A stretch of 64,000 nucleotides of DNA from Candidatus Eisenbacteria bacterium (lineage in GTDB: Bacteria > Eisenbacteria > RBG-16-71-46 > SZUA-252): NCBI GenBank assembly GCA_005893275.1, contig VBOW01000016.1:34197-98196 (forward strand), read 5' to 3'. The notes under the pieces are model-generated. The model saw nothing but the letters and a program-made list of their open reading frames with translations, had not been told where the DNA came from and did not search any database. Positions 43,397-52,711 of this stretch are shown here, one piece after another (within the stretch, counting starts at the first letter, position 1; each line of letters begins with the position of its first letter). The translations under genes and the position numbers were made by a program.

Positions 43397-44992
43397 ATGG
43401 GTACCGCAAAGACCGACGTGGCAAGACGAGTGCGGCAGGCGCTCACCCGGATGGCCAACCGCCAAGCCCTGGGAAGCGAGGTCTCGGACCAGACCACTTC
43501 GGATGACCTCGCACGGGCCGCGCGCGGCTATTTGGGTGACGCGCAGATCTTGATCGCGTCGAACCGGGAGCCCTACCAGCACGTCCAGACACCGTCTGGG
43601 ATCGAGGTCGTCCGGAGTCCCGGAGGGCTTGCCTCCGCGCTCGACTCCGTGGCGCGCGCGACCGGCGCCACCTGGATCGCGCAGGGGGCCGCGGACGCCG
43701 ACCGCCTCGTGTGTGATGAAGAAGGAAGGGTGCGGGTCCCGCCGGGGAATGAGCGCTACACGCTCAAGCGGCTCTGGCTCGAGCCCGAGACCCGCGCGCT
43801 CGAGTATCGCCGGTTCTGCAACGGCTGCCTCTGGCCCCTCTGTCACATCGTCTACGTGAGACCCCACTTCGTGGCTCCCAGGTGGCGCGCCTATCAGGAG
43901 GTGAACGAACAGTTCGCCGAGGCGATTCTCTCTTCGCTGGGAGCGAGACCGGGGCTTGTGCTTTTACAAGATTATCATCTAGGGCTCTGCGCGTCCGCCC
44001 TCCGGGCCCGGCGCCCCGATCTCTCGATCGTGATGTTCTGGCACATCCCATGGCCCAACCGGGAAGTGTTCCGAACCTTCCCTTGGCGGCGGGAGCTTCT
44101 CGAAGGTCTCCTCGCCTGCGACCTGGTGGGGTTTCACATTCAATACCACGCCACCAATTTCCTGGATACGGTGGCCCAGGAGCTTGAGTCGCACATCGAC
44201 CACGAGCGATTCGCAATCCGGCGCCGGGGCCGCAAGACGTTCGTGCGGACCTACCCCATCAGCCCGGACGCCGCCGAGATCTCGCTCGCGGCTTCCGAGC
44301 CGTGGGCCGCGCGGGGCGCGGAGCAAGTCCGCGAGCAACTCCGCTTGGGAGACGCGCAGGTAGTGCTTGGCGTGGACCGCCTCGACTACACGAAGGGGAT
44401 CCCGGAGCGGATCGCGGCCTACGAGCATCTGCTCGAGAACCACCCCGAGCTGCGCGGGCGCGTCGCGTTCATCCAGATCGCGGTTCCTTCCCGGGTGGAC
44501 CTGCCCGAGTATCAGTCCCTGGCGGTCACGGTCGAGGAGCTGACCGCGCGGCTCAACCGACGGTTCGGTTCGGCGGATCGCCCCGCGATCCATCTCATCA
44601 CGCGGAACTTGGGATTTCGCGATCTCATTCCCTACTACGTGCTGGCCGACGTGGCGGTCGTGAGCGCGCTTCACGACGGAATGAATTTGGTCGCGAAGGA
44701 GTACGTCGCGGCGAAGGTCCAGCTGGATGGTGCGCTGGTCCTGAGCCCTTTCACAGGAGCTGCCCGGGAGCTGGATCAGGCCATCCAGGCGAGCCCCTAC
44801 GACACCGAAGCCCTCGCCGCCGCGATCGGCCGCGCGCTCACCCTCGACACGGCGGAGCGGGCGCGAAGGATGCGGGCCATGCGCGAGGTCGTCGCCGGAC
44901 AGAACATCTATGATTGGGCGCGCAAGATCCTCCGGGACGCGCGGCGCCTGCACCTCGTGTCGGGGGCCCCGCGCCCCGGCGCGTCACGTTGA
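43397..44992 (+). CDS. otsA: Trehalose-6-phosphate synthase
   Basis: A 531-residue GT20 enzyme making trehalose 6-phosphate from UDP-glucose and glucose 6-phosphate. After a 45-residue N-terminal extension it has ILIASNREPY, VLLQDYHLGLCA, the FWHIPWPNREVFRTFP acceptor loop, GVDRLDYTKGIPERI and HDGMNLVAKEYVA, all family signatures. A longer frame upstream to 43316 is not supported. It is the first gene of a five-gene operon; its stop overlaps the TTG start of the phosphatase gene. It could respond to osmotic or drying stress. Confidence 0.96.
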   Translation: MGTAKTDVARRVRQALTRMANRQALGSEVSDQTTSDDLARAARGYLGDAQILIASNREPYQHVQTPSGIEVVRSPGGLASALDSVARATGATWIAQGAADADRLVCDEEGRVRVPPGNERYTLKRLWLEPETRALEYRRFCNGCLWPLCHIVYVRPHFVAPRWRAYQEVNEQFAEAILSSLGARPGLVLLQDYHLGLCASALRARRPDLSIVMFWHIPWPNREVFRTFPWRRELLEGLLACDLVGFHIQYHATNFLDTVAQELESHIDHERFAIRRRGRKTFVRTYPISPDAAEISLAASEPWAARGAEQVREQLRLGDAQVVLGVDRLDYTKGIPERIAAYEHLLENHPELRGRVAFIQIAVPSRVDLPEYQSLAVTVEELTARLNRRFGSADRPAIHLITRNLGFRDLIPYYVLADVAVVSALHDGMNLVAKEYVAAKVQLDGALVLSPFTGAARELDQAIQASPYDTEALAAAIGRALTLDTAERARRMRAMREVVAGQNIYDWARKILRDARRLHLVSGAPRPGASR

Positions 44993-45777
44993 CGCGGCCG
45001 CTCTTCGAGGGCCCAGCTTGGCGGAGAGCCCGGCGGATCCTGGACGAACCGGGGTGCCGGGTGCTCATCGCGCTCGACCTGGACGGTACCATCGCTCCCT
45101 TCAGGCCGCGGCCCGATAGGGCGCGAGTGCCCCGGCGAACGCTTCGGTCGCTCTCGCGCGGCGCGCGATCCGAGGCGGTCCGGATCGCGATCCTGAGCGC
45201 GCGCCCGCTCAAGGACATGAAGCGGCTGGTGCCGGTGCGAAACGTGCTGCTCCTCGGCCAATACGGACTCGAAGGTCCGGTGGGACCGCCCGCGGAGGCG
45301 CTGAGGGGCCGGCGGCGCGCGTGCGCACGCGTGACCCGGGGCCTGAAACCGCTCGTCGCGCCGTTCCGCGGCGCCCTGCTCGAGGACAAGGGACTCACGG
45401 TGGCGGTGCACGACAGGAACGTCCGCGACCCAGGGCGGCGCCGGGAGCTCCGTCGAGGGCTGCGTCGGTTCGCCTTGACGGAGGCGAGGCGCGAAGGTTT
45501 CGTCCCCGTGTCCGGGCCGCACGTGGTGGATTTCGTGCCGCGGGATCACGACAAAGGGCGTGCGCTCCGCGCGCTCAAGTCGAAGCTGAGACCCGAGTCC
45601 GTGTTCTATTTCGGCGACAGCCTCGGGGACGAGCCCGCGTTTGCCGTGCTCGGCCACCCCGATTTTCCGGTTCGGGTCGGGCGCAGCAGAACCCGCGCGC
45701 GATATCGGGTGACGGGCCTCGCGGGGGTCACCCGTTTTCTGGATGCCGTGGCGGTGTGTCGGGCCGGCCCGGCGTGA
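44989..45777 (+). CDS. otsB: Trehalose-6-phosphate phosphatase
   Basis: I use the TTG at 44989, which overlaps the otsA stop; other non-ATG starts are possible, and no strong ribosome site decides. The 262-residue HAD-family protein has the nucleophile motif LDLDGTIAPF, motif II SARPL and the metal motif YFGDSLGDEPAF, with VPRDHDKGRAL as motif III. It dephosphorylates trehalose 6-phosphate to trehalose, the second step after OtsA. The sequence is very Arg-rich, which fits the GC-rich genome. Confidence 0.92.
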   Translation: MTRPLFEGPAWRRARRILDEPGCRVLIALDLDGTIAPFRPRPDRARVPRRTLRSLSRGARSEAVRIAILSARPLKDMKRLVPVRNVLLLGQYGLEGPVGPPAEALRGRRRACARVTRGLKPLVAPFRGALLEDKGLTVAVHDRNVRDPGRRRELRRGLRRFALTEARREGFVPVSGPHVVDFVPRDHDKGRALRALKSKLRPESVFYFGDSLGDEPAFAVLGHPDFPVRVGRSRTRARYRVTGLAGVTRFLDAVAVCRAGPA

Positions 45778-45794
45778 CCGAAGGAGGTGGAACC

Positions 45795-46496
45795 GTGCGA
45801 GTTGAAATGAGCTCCATCCTTCCCCCCGATTTCGGGACGCAGCTTCAGTTGATCCTGACGAGCGTCTCGGAAGGGGCGATCCTGTTTCTGATCTCGGCCG
45901 GCGTGTTCCTGCTGGGCTATCTCCTCGCGACGCTTCTCTCCCGCCTGGTTCAGGTGCTCGTCTCGTGGGTCGGTATCGACGTGTCCTATGCGCGGCTGAG
46001 GGAGGCAGGCGGTCCGGCTCCTGAGTTCCCCCCGAGCCGGTTCGCGGGCTACATCACCTTCTGGTCCATCATCCTGGCCTCCATCATGGTCTCGCTCCGG
46101 ATCATGGGCATGGATCTGGCGCCTTCGATCACGGCCAGGCTCCAGGACGTGGTGCCCCGCGTATTGACGTCCGCGCTCGTCCTCCTACTGGGAATTCCGA
46201 TCGCCGCCGGTGCCGGGCGGATCATCGGAACCCTCCTGTCCTCGACCGGCGTGCGGTTGGGGCGGCTGCGTTCCCAGGCGATCGTGACCTTGCTGGTCGT
46301 CTTCATGGTGCTCCTGGCCCTGGAACAGCTCGGGCTCGCTGCGCAGCTCGTCATGGCGGTCGGGATCGCCGCGGTCGGCGCGGCGGGTCTCGCCTTGGCG
46401 CTCGCTTTCGGCCTCGGATGCCGCGATTTGGCGCGCGATCTCGTGGTCGAGTACCTGCGCGCCACCGAGAGCGAGGCTCCCACACATCGCCCATGA
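45795..46496 (+). CDS. MscS-related conserved-TM-helix membrane protein
   Basis: The GTG at 45795 follows an ideal AAGGAGGTGG site; an ATG 12 nt further is too far from it. The 233-residue protein has about five membrane helices and ends in the pore-lining type helix VGIAAVGAAGLALALAFGLG followed by CRDLARD. This resembles the conserved-TM-helix group of MscS-like proteins, but the cytoplasmic vestibule domain is missing. It may form or modulate an osmotic channel, which would suit a gene inside a trehalose operon. Its stop overlaps the next start (ATGA). Confidence 0.85.
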   Translation: MRVEMSSILPPDFGTQLQLILTSVSEGAILFLISAGVFLLGYLLATLLSRLVQVLVSWVGIDVSYARLREAGGPAPEFPPSRFAGYITFWSIILASIMVSLRIMGMDLAPSITARLQDVVPRVLTSALVLLLGIPIAAGAGRIIGTLLSSTGVRLGRLRSQAIVTLLVVFMVLLALEQLGLAAQLVMAVGIAAVGAAGLALALAFGLGCRDLARDLVVEYLRATESEAPTHRP

Positions 46497-47251
46497 CGGA
46501 AACCAGCTTCCGATTCTCAACGGTCGCGCACCTCGAATATCCCGCCGGTCCCGTCGCGACCGATCTCGCGACCCTCCGGGAGGGGATCGCCGCAGTTCCG
46601 CCCGAGTCGCTCTTCCACCACATCACCCGGATGGTCGTGCGCCACCCGCGCGCGCGCGATCTCCCGCCCAATGACTTCGCGCGGTGGACCGGGGTGGCGT
46701 TGCAAGACCCGGAGACCGCGGAGCGCCTCGCCTTCGCCGGAACGCAACCGCTCGTTCCGATGGAAGAGCTGCGCGCCTCCCTGCTCCGTATCCTCGACGA
46801 CGTCGCGAGCCGGAAACGGACGGACGCCGGGGCCACGCAGGCCGCCGCCTTCCATTTCGTGACCGCGCGCAGCGTGAAGGCTCCGCTCGGCTTGGAGGCG
46901 GAGGAGCCGGAACAGGTCTGTGAGCTCTGGGGGCGAGTGGACAGCTACGCGGCCTTCTATCACTTGATCGAAGCGAGGGTGCTCGGTCCCGGGGAGGACG
47001 ATCTGGCGCTTTGGCTCGAGCTCCGCGGCGGGCACCGGCTGGCGTCGGTCGCCGAATCGCTGACGATGGGAGGCATGCCGCTCTTACGCCTGCACCGCGA
47101 GATCGGCACACGCTGGCGCCGGGCGCTCATCCCGGCGCGCCTCGTGCAGCGAACCGAGGAGCCGGAATCGGTGCGGCTTCAGGAGGCTCGCGCCGTCGTG
47201 GCGCGGTTCGCGGGACGCCTCCGCAAGACTCCCCAGGATTCTAAGCGATGA
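46493..47251 (+). CDS. DUF5752 family protein
   Basis: A 252-residue soluble protein. It matches DUF5752: FHHITRMVVRHPRARDLPPN, DFARWTGVALQDPETAERLA and the C-terminal WGRVDSYAAFYHLIEARVLG are characteristic. Its function is unknown. In other genomes this family is often found with trehalose glycosyltransferring synthase genes, as here: its stop overlaps the start of such a gene. I infer an accessory or regulatory role in trehalose synthesis. Confidence 0.75.
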   Translation: MTETSFRFSTVAHLEYPAGPVATDLATLREGIAAVPPESLFHHITRMVVRHPRARDLPPNDFARWTGVALQDPETAERLAFAGTQPLVPMEELRASLLRILDDVASRKRTDAGATQAAAFHFVTARSVKAPLGLEAEEPEQVCELWGRVDSYAAFYHLIEARVLGPGEDDLALWLELRGGHRLASVAESLTMGGMPLLRLHREIGTRWRRALIPARLVQRTEEPESVRLQEARAVVARFAGRLRKTPQDSKR

Positions 47252-48510
47252 ACGAAACCGTCCCGAGCGTGGAGCCGGCCCTCCCCGAACCCGATTCCAC
47301 CCTTCCCACGATGAGCGGGTGGCTCCATCGCTACGAGCGGGTCGTTGGTTCGGACACGCTCCGGGCGCTCGAAGCCATCGCGCGTCGGCTCCAAGGGCAT
47401 CGTATCGTCATGGTGAATACAACCAAGACGGGGGGCGGCGTTGCGGAAATCCTGCACCGCCTGGTGGTCATCCTGAACGAGCTGGGCGTCCCCACCACAT
47501 GGGAGGTGATGGAGGGGGACGACCTCTTCTTCGGCGTGACGAAGAAAATCCACAACGCGCTGCACGGGCACTCCGAGACGCTCACCGCGGAGGATCGCGA
47601 GATCTATGAGGAGCGGACGCGCCATGAGGCGCGGCGGCTCGAGCTCGACGGGGACCTCATTCTGATTCACGACCCACAGCCCGCGGGGCTCGTATCGCTC
47701 CGTCGCGCTCCCGGCCAGCGCTGGGTCTGGCGGTGCCACATCGATCTATCCTCGCGCGATCCAGACCACTGGGAATTCCTGCGGCCTTCCGTATGCCAGT
47801 ACGACGCGTCGATTTTCTCCGCCATCGAGTTTGTCCCCCCGCTCCCGATCCCCACCTACCTCGTGCCGCCGTCCATCGATCCGTTCTCCGCGAAAAACCG
47901 CGAGATGGAGCAGGAGGAAGTCTCGTCCATCATGGAGCGCCTCGATCTGCCCCGGCGAGGTCCCTGGGTCACCCAGATATCCCGGTTCGACCGCATCAAG
48001 GATCCGATCGGGGTGATCGAGGCGTTTCGGATGGTCCGCGCGAGGCGGCGCGCCCGGCTCCTCCTCGCTGGGGGAGGCGCAAGCGACGATCCGGAAGGCG
48101 TCCAGGTGCTCGCGGAAGTGCGGGAGCGGGCGGAGAAGGCCAAGGACGTGACCGTGCTGGAGCTCCCGCCCGGGTCGGACGTCGAGGTCAACGCGCTTCA
48201 GCGGGCCTCGACCGTCGTGATGCAGAAATCGCTCCGGGAAGGCTTCGCGCTCACGGTCTCCGAAGCGCTCTGGAAGCGGCGCGCCGTCGTGGCGAGCGCG
48301 GTCGGCGGCATCCCGCTGCAAGTGCTGCATGAGCGCACGGGGCTGCTCGCGCGCTCGATCGAAGGGGCCGCGCTCCAGACGATCCGCCTTCTCGACAATT
48401 CGGACCTGCGACACGAGCTCGGCGCCGAGGGGCATGCGCACGTCCGCGACAATTTCCTCCACACGCGGGAGGTGCGCGACTACCTGGCGGTGTTCACATC
48501 CCTGCTGTGA
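47248..48510 (+). CDS. treT: Trehalose glycosyltransferring synthase, TreT-like (GT4)
   Basis: A 420-residue GT-B enzyme. TreT-specific features are MVNTTKTGGGVAEILHRLVV, IHDPQPAGLVSL, RCHIDLSSRDPDHW and the C-terminal half with ITQISRFDRIKDPIGVIEAF-like text and QKSLREGFALTVSEALWKRR, the E-x7-E acid pair. TreT makes trehalose from NDP-glucose and glucose in one step, without a phosphatase. Here it is encoded in one operon with OtsA-OtsB, giving two routes to the same product. It converges on a DUF1579 gene with a 4-nt gap. Confidence 0.88.
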   Translation: MNETVPSVEPALPEPDSTLPTMSGWLHRYERVVGSDTLRALEAIARRLQGHRIVMVNTTKTGGGVAEILHRLVVILNELGVPTTWEVMEGDDLFFGVTKKIHNALHGHSETLTAEDREIYEERTRHEARRLELDGDLILIHDPQPAGLVSLRRAPGQRWVWRCHIDLSSRDPDHWEFLRPSVCQYDASIFSAIEFVPPLPIPTYLVPPSIDPFSAKNREMEQEEVSSIMERLDLPRRGPWVTQISRFDRIKDPIGVIEAFRMVRARRRARLLLAGGGASDDPEGVQVLAEVRERAEKAKDVTVLELPPGSDVEVNALQRASTVVMQKSLREGFALTVSEALWKRRAVVASAVGGIPLQVLHERTGLLARSIEGAALQTIRLLDNSDLRHELGAEGHAHVRDNFLHTREVRDYLAVFTSLL

Positions 48511-48514
48511 CCGA

Positions 48515-49159
48515 TCACTTCACCCGCGTGTAGCTGATCTCAAAGTCCGTGTGCTCTTTGCCGTCCTTCATGGTGATCATCGACATCGCGTGCTGGTTCT
48601 CGTCCGTGACCTTCGTGACCATCTTGTAATTCACGGGCTTTCCGGTCATCGGATCGGTCATCGTCGAGCTCAGCGTCAGCACCTTTCCGGACGCGTCGGC
48701 CGTCCCGTTGCTGAACGCGATCCCGGTTCCCATGTTGTCGGCCCAGGTGCTGACGAATTCCTTCTTCTGATTGTCGTAGCCCATGATACCGAACCCCTCG
48801 AACGGCATCCCCCCGAATTCACCCTTGTAGGTCGTTTGCAAGAACCGTCCGCCGAGGATCCACGTGTTCTCGCACGTCCCCGCATTCACCGTCGGATCCC
48901 CGGGAGACATCCATGCCTTGGTGACGGCTTTCCAGGTGCCCACCATCGGCTTGAGAAGATCATGCATCGGGCCGGGCGTGGCGTACTTCTGCATCTCGGC
49001 CATCATCTGGTCATGGGTCGAATCTGTCTTGGATGTGTCCTTGGCCTTGGGAGCGTCTTTGGCCTTGGCGTCCTTCTCCAGCGCGAACGATGCCGATCCG
49101 GAGCCCAAGCCCAGCAGGAGCACGGCCGATAGCGCGACCACTGTGAAGCGTCGTTTCAT
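48515..49159 (-). CDS. DUF1579 secreted protein
   Basis: A 214-residue protein with a signal peptide (RRFTVVALSAVLLLGLGSGS, cleaved near SFA) and a Lys/Asp-rich linker. A lipocalin-like DUF1579 domain follows (VGTWKAVTKAWMSPGDPTVN, FLQTTYKGEFGGMPFEGFGI, DNQKKEFVSTWADNMGTGIA). Ligands of this family are not known. It converges on the trehalose operon. Confidence 0.9.
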   Translation of the reverse strand: MKRRFTVVALSAVLLLGLGSGSASFALEKDAKAKDAPKAKDTSKTDSTHDQMMAEMQKYATPGPMHDLLKPMVGTWKAVTKAWMSPGDPTVNAGTCENTWILGGRFLQTTYKGEFGGMPFEGFGIMGYDNQKKEFVSTWADNMGTGIAFSNGTADASGKVLTLSSTMTDPMTGKPVNYKMVTKVTDENQHAMSMITMKDGKEHTDFEISYTRVK

Positions 49160-49273
49160 GATTTCGATCCCCCCCGTGGAAATGGACGTCGGTTCGTCTG
49201 CCGCGTTTCGAGGGGCTGGAGCCTAGCACAACCGGATCGCGGCGAGAAAGGGTGCCGTCCGGGGACCGCGGAT

Positions 49274-50962
49274 CTAGCGCGCCGGTCGTCTCGCGACCGC
49301 GAGCCACTCCCTCGCCTGCGCGTGCGCCGGATTCTCTCGGAGCGCTGCCTCCCACTCGGCGACCGCGCGGGCGGTGTCTCCCTGCGACCAGAGGATCGCC
49401 CCCCGATTGAAATGAAGCTCCGCCGACACGGCCGGGTCGCGGCCTTTCTTCGACAGGATTTCGAGGGCGCGGTCGGTCGCTCTCAACGCTTCATCGAACC
49501 GTTGACGGTCGTAATAGAGAACCCCCAGACTCTGGTAGGAGGTCACGTTCTCGTACTGGGCTCCGATCTTCAGCAACCTTTCGGCCTCCTCCCATCGCTT
49601 CTGACTCATCCTCACGTCGGCCAGGTTATTGAACACTCGATAGTCGCCGCTCTTCGTGATCGCGTAGGTCCAGAGCGACTCGGAGTTCTTCCACACGCCG
49701 GAATAACGCCATGTTTGGATGGTGTACCCTGCGACCAGAATCAGGAGGACCGCGACCGCCGCCCCGAACCGGACCCACGCCATCCGCCCATGGCGGATCC
49801 CGCTCCACTCCACGGCGGCGGCAGCGACGACCCAGCAAAAGCCCAGCGAGGGGGCGTAGAGGTATCGATCCGCCATGTACGTCACGAGCGGAAAGAGGAG
49901 CGCGGGAAGGAGCGTGATAAAAAACCACGCGACCCCGAGGAACTCGGTCCGGCGCCTCCACCGGAAGAAGAGGCATGCCAGAGCCGGCAACACGACGAGC
50001 CCCCCGACGTTCCAGGCGATCTCCAAAAACCCACGACCCATCCTGGGCAAATCATAATCGGGATTTCCGGCTCGAAGACCTGCTGTCAGGGCGATGTAGT
50101 TCCAGACCGCGTGCCCCTTGACCATGAGATAGCTAAGCGGATGATGCGCGTAGGCAGCCTGGGCCTTGACCTGTACGCGGGAGTTCACCGCCATCAAGAC
50201 CGCACCCACGAGCGCGAAGGGCACCTTGCTCGCGAGGGCGCGGCCCCAGGGGAGCGGCGCCGCGCGAGGCGCGCGGGGGTCGGGATAGCGGTCGAGAAGG
50301 AGCAGGAATGCCGGCAGCACGACGATCGCGACCTTGGAAAGGAGCCCCAGCGTGAACCAAGCAACCGATGCGGCGTATGGAACCCATCGCGGAGCCTTGC
50401 CTCTTCCCGCGCGCAAGTACGCATCGACCGAAAGGAGCAGAAAGGCCATGGAGAGTAAATCCTTGCGACTCGAGACCCAAGCCACCGATTCCACGTGCGA
50501 GGGGTGGACGGCGAAGAGAAGGGCCGAAATCGCCGCGACCGGGAAGCTCCCCGTGATTCGGCGCACCACGGCGAGGCAGAGCGCGGCGTTGATTCCGTGC
50601 AGGAGCACCGAATCCAGATGGAACCCGAAGGAGCTCAGGCCCCAAATGCAATGGTCGAGGAGGTACGAAAGCAGATGGACAGGCAGGTAGTTTGCGAAGT
50701 AGGAATGGGAAAAGATGAAGGAGATGTTTTGCCAGGACAGCTCCCGAATCCAGGGATTCTTGACGACGTAGATCGGGTCGTCCCAGTTCAGAAATTCGTG
50801 CAAGCGGGTCGGCCAGTAGACCAGGACAGCGGTCGCAAAAACCGCGGCGGTGACCAGGATGGTCCCGGCTTTCGGAGGCTCGGGGTCCGTCCTCTGTTTC
50901 GAGGGCGGAGCCGCTTCAAGGTCGGGGACCCGACGGGAATGACGCCGTCCGCTCGGGTTCAT
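49274..50962 (-). CDS. TMTC-like GT-C membrane protein with TPR repeats
   Basis: The 562-residue protein has about ten membrane helices (35-415). An acidic FLNWDDPIYVVKNPW loop follows helix 1, and HPSHVESVAWVSSRKDLLSM is a hallmark of TMTC-like O-mannosyltransferase proteins. A TPR region of about 130 residues closes it (NLADVRMSQKRWEEAERLLK, YYDRQRFDEALRATDRALEI, AVAEWEAALRENPAHAQARE). It is likely to transfer a lipid-linked sugar outside the cytoplasmic membrane. It is the last gene of a GT cluster on the minus strand. Confidence 0.86.
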   Translation of the reverse strand: MNPSGRRHSRRVPDLEAAPPSKQRTDPEPPKAGTILVTAAVFATAVLVYWPTRLHEFLNWDDPIYVVKNPWIRELSWQNISFIFSHSYFANYLPVHLLSYLLDHCIWGLSSFGFHLDSVLLHGINAALCLAVVRRITGSFPVAAISALLFAVHPSHVESVAWVSSRKDLLSMAFLLLSVDAYLRAGRGKAPRWVPYAASVAWFTLGLLSKVAIVVLPAFLLLLDRYPDPRAPRAAPLPWGRALASKVPFALVGAVLMAVNSRVQVKAQAAYAHHPLSYLMVKGHAVWNYIALTAGLRAGNPDYDLPRMGRGFLEIAWNVGGLVVLPALACLFFRWRRRTEFLGVAWFFITLLPALLFPLVTYMADRYLYAPSLGFCWVVAAAAVEWSGIRHGRMAWVRFGAAVAVLLILVAGYTIQTWRYSGVWKNSESLWTYAITKSGDYRVFNNLADVRMSQKRWEEAERLLKIGAQYENVTSYQSLGVLYYDRQRFDEALRATDRALEILSKKGRDPAVSAELHFNRGAILWSQGDTARAVAEWEAALRENPAHAQAREWLAVARRPAR

Positions 50963-51010
50963 CGCGTGCCGCCTCTCTCGGGCAGCCGCGGGGTCCGCGG
51001 CACCGGTCTT

Positions 51011-52687
51011 CTAGGCCTTTCTTCGATGGACGTAGACCACGTACGGGGATCGAGGCGAATAGGTGGCGGCTTCGTCGTCCCAGCGATAGACGGCCTCGCC
51101 CGACTGCGGGATATCGATGAGCCCGGTGAGGCGATAATGCTCCGCCAGGTAGCGCGGGTACCAGTGGAATAGAAGTTTTTCGGACTCCTCACGCGCGAGC
51201 CAGGAGGTGGGAATGGCGACGACCAGGAGGAACGTAGGGCGCGCCGCCTCGATCTCGCGGATCATCTCCTGCTGCATTCGCTTCGCATACGGCTGCTTCT
51301 CCATGAGCCCATACATGTAGATGTGGCCCGAAGCGGAGCGGCGGCGCGAATAGAAGTAGATCTCGGGCTCCGATCCCAGGATGGCCACCCGTTCGTCCGA
51401 GCCTGAGTGCGCTGCAATGTAGCGCGCGATCGCCGGCGCCTCGACAAAGGGATTGGCGCCATAGGTGAGCTTGCAAACCTGAGCGGGCGCGAGCTCGAAG
51501 AAGACCTCCGCTTGGCGGGCGAGACACCGTCCCCAAGGTATCGCGAAGAGGAGCGCAGGCAGGACGTAGCAGAGCGCGGCAGGGGATCTCTTCTCGATCA
51601 GAAACCTCATGGCCAACCCTACCGGAGCTCCGGCCAGGATCGCGATTGCCGGCAGGAGAAGAATGAAGTAATGCCCCCGAAAGTAGAGCCCCGGGCAGAC
51701 GCCGAGGACCGAGGCGACGAGAAAGCCCGTGACATAAAGCGCTCTTGCCCGCTGCTCTTTCCTCGACCACGCCGCGAGCAGTCCGACTCCCGCGAGCGCC
51801 CATAGCGGCTTGGAATAAGCGAGGACGTGCGGAAGCTCGAAGCCGAGATTCCTCCACCCGTCGGCAGGGGAAGCCTCGGCGGCATATTGCCGAGCGTAGG
51901 AAAAGGTCCAGAACCAGAATTTGTCGAACACACCCGCTCGGAGGAGAAGAATGCACGTGACCCCTACAGGCAGAATCACGCCGGCGCAAAAGAGGAAGGT
52001 TCGCGCGAGGTGGCCGGTCGAGGGCTCGGGGCCCCGGCGAAGGAGTCTGGAGAACAAGAAGGCGAAGCCGAACAACACGAATACGGCTCCGTGCTGTTTC
52101 ATCAAGAACGCGACGCCAAGAAGGACGCCGCTCCAGAAATACGCCCAGAGGGCCCGCGTCTCGTCCGCCTGGAGGAGGAGCAGCAGGCCGGCCAGGGCCG
52201 GAAGCACGACGAAGTGGGTGGCGTGAGCGGCGGTGCCCAGGACCGACTGACTCGCCGAAAGGAGGGCATACGTCGCCGCGGCCGCGATGCCGGCGACAGG
52301 TCCGAACAGCCGCCGGGCCAACGCGAACACGAGCACGATGGCTCCCGCGTTCACAAGGAGAAGTCCCCAATGAATTCCGCCTGGGGACTGGCCGAACACC
52401 GCCAGAATGAGGGCGTAGGCCGCGTAGATTCCGGGGAGCTTCATGTTGTACGCCAATTGATACGGAGGAACGCCTTGCAAGATCAGTTGCCCCGCGTATG
52501 CATACTCCCCTTCGTCACGCTCGAGGGGATAACCCAGCATCCGGATGCGGATCAGGGCCGCGAATACCAGAACAAGCGCCAGGAGGAGGAGAATCAAGGG
52601 GCGGGGAACGACGAGAGAAGCCCGGGGGGGAGAGCTCTCCCTGCGGCGTTGCGTTCGTCGCTGCGTACGGGAGGTCGCGGTTTTCAA
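51011..52687 (-). CDS. GT39/ArnT-like membrane glycosyltransferase
   Basis: A 558-residue protein. The first external loop after helix 1 has the acid signature of GT-C enzymes (GYPLERDEGEYAYAGQLILQ). About eleven helices follow, with a soluble C-terminal domain of about 170 residues (VAILGSEPEIYFYSRRRSAS, then GHIYMYG). Such proteins move sugars from polyprenyl phosphate to proteins or lipids. The GT2 gene 24 nt upstream looks like a polyprenyl-phosphate sugar synthase that could supply the donor. Substrate unknown. Confidence 0.85.
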   Translation of the reverse strand: MKTATSRTQRRTQRRRESSPPRASLVVPRPLILLLLALVLVFAALIRIRMLGYPLERDEGEYAYAGQLILQGVPPYQLAYNMKLPGIYAAYALILAVFGQSPGGIHWGLLLVNAGAIVLVFALARRLFGPVAGIAAAATYALLSASQSVLGTAAHATHFVVLPALAGLLLLLQADETRALWAYFWSGVLLGVAFLMKQHGAVFVLFGFAFLFSRLLRRGPEPSTGHLARTFLFCAGVILPVGVTCILLLRAGVFDKFWFWTFSYARQYAAEASPADGWRNLGFELPHVLAYSKPLWALAGVGLLAAWSRKEQRARALYVTGFLVASVLGVCPGLYFRGHYFILLLPAIAILAGAPVGLAMRFLIEKRSPAALCYVLPALLFAIPWGRCLARQAEVFFELAPAQVCKLTYGANPFVEAPAIARYIAAHSGSDERVAILGSEPEIYFYSRRRSASGHIYMYGLMEKQPYAKRMQQEMIREIEAARPTFLLVVAIPTSWLAREESEKLLFHWYPRYLAEHYRLTGLIDIPQSGEAVYRWDDEAATYSPRSPYVVYVHRRKA

Positions 52688-52711
52688 GCCGTCTCGAGCG
52701 CGCCGGCCCGA

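Noticed and set aside
45321..45794. Upstream extension of the MscS-like gene
   Set aside because: It overlaps otsB in another frame; an ideal ribosome site fixes the start at the GTG at 45795.
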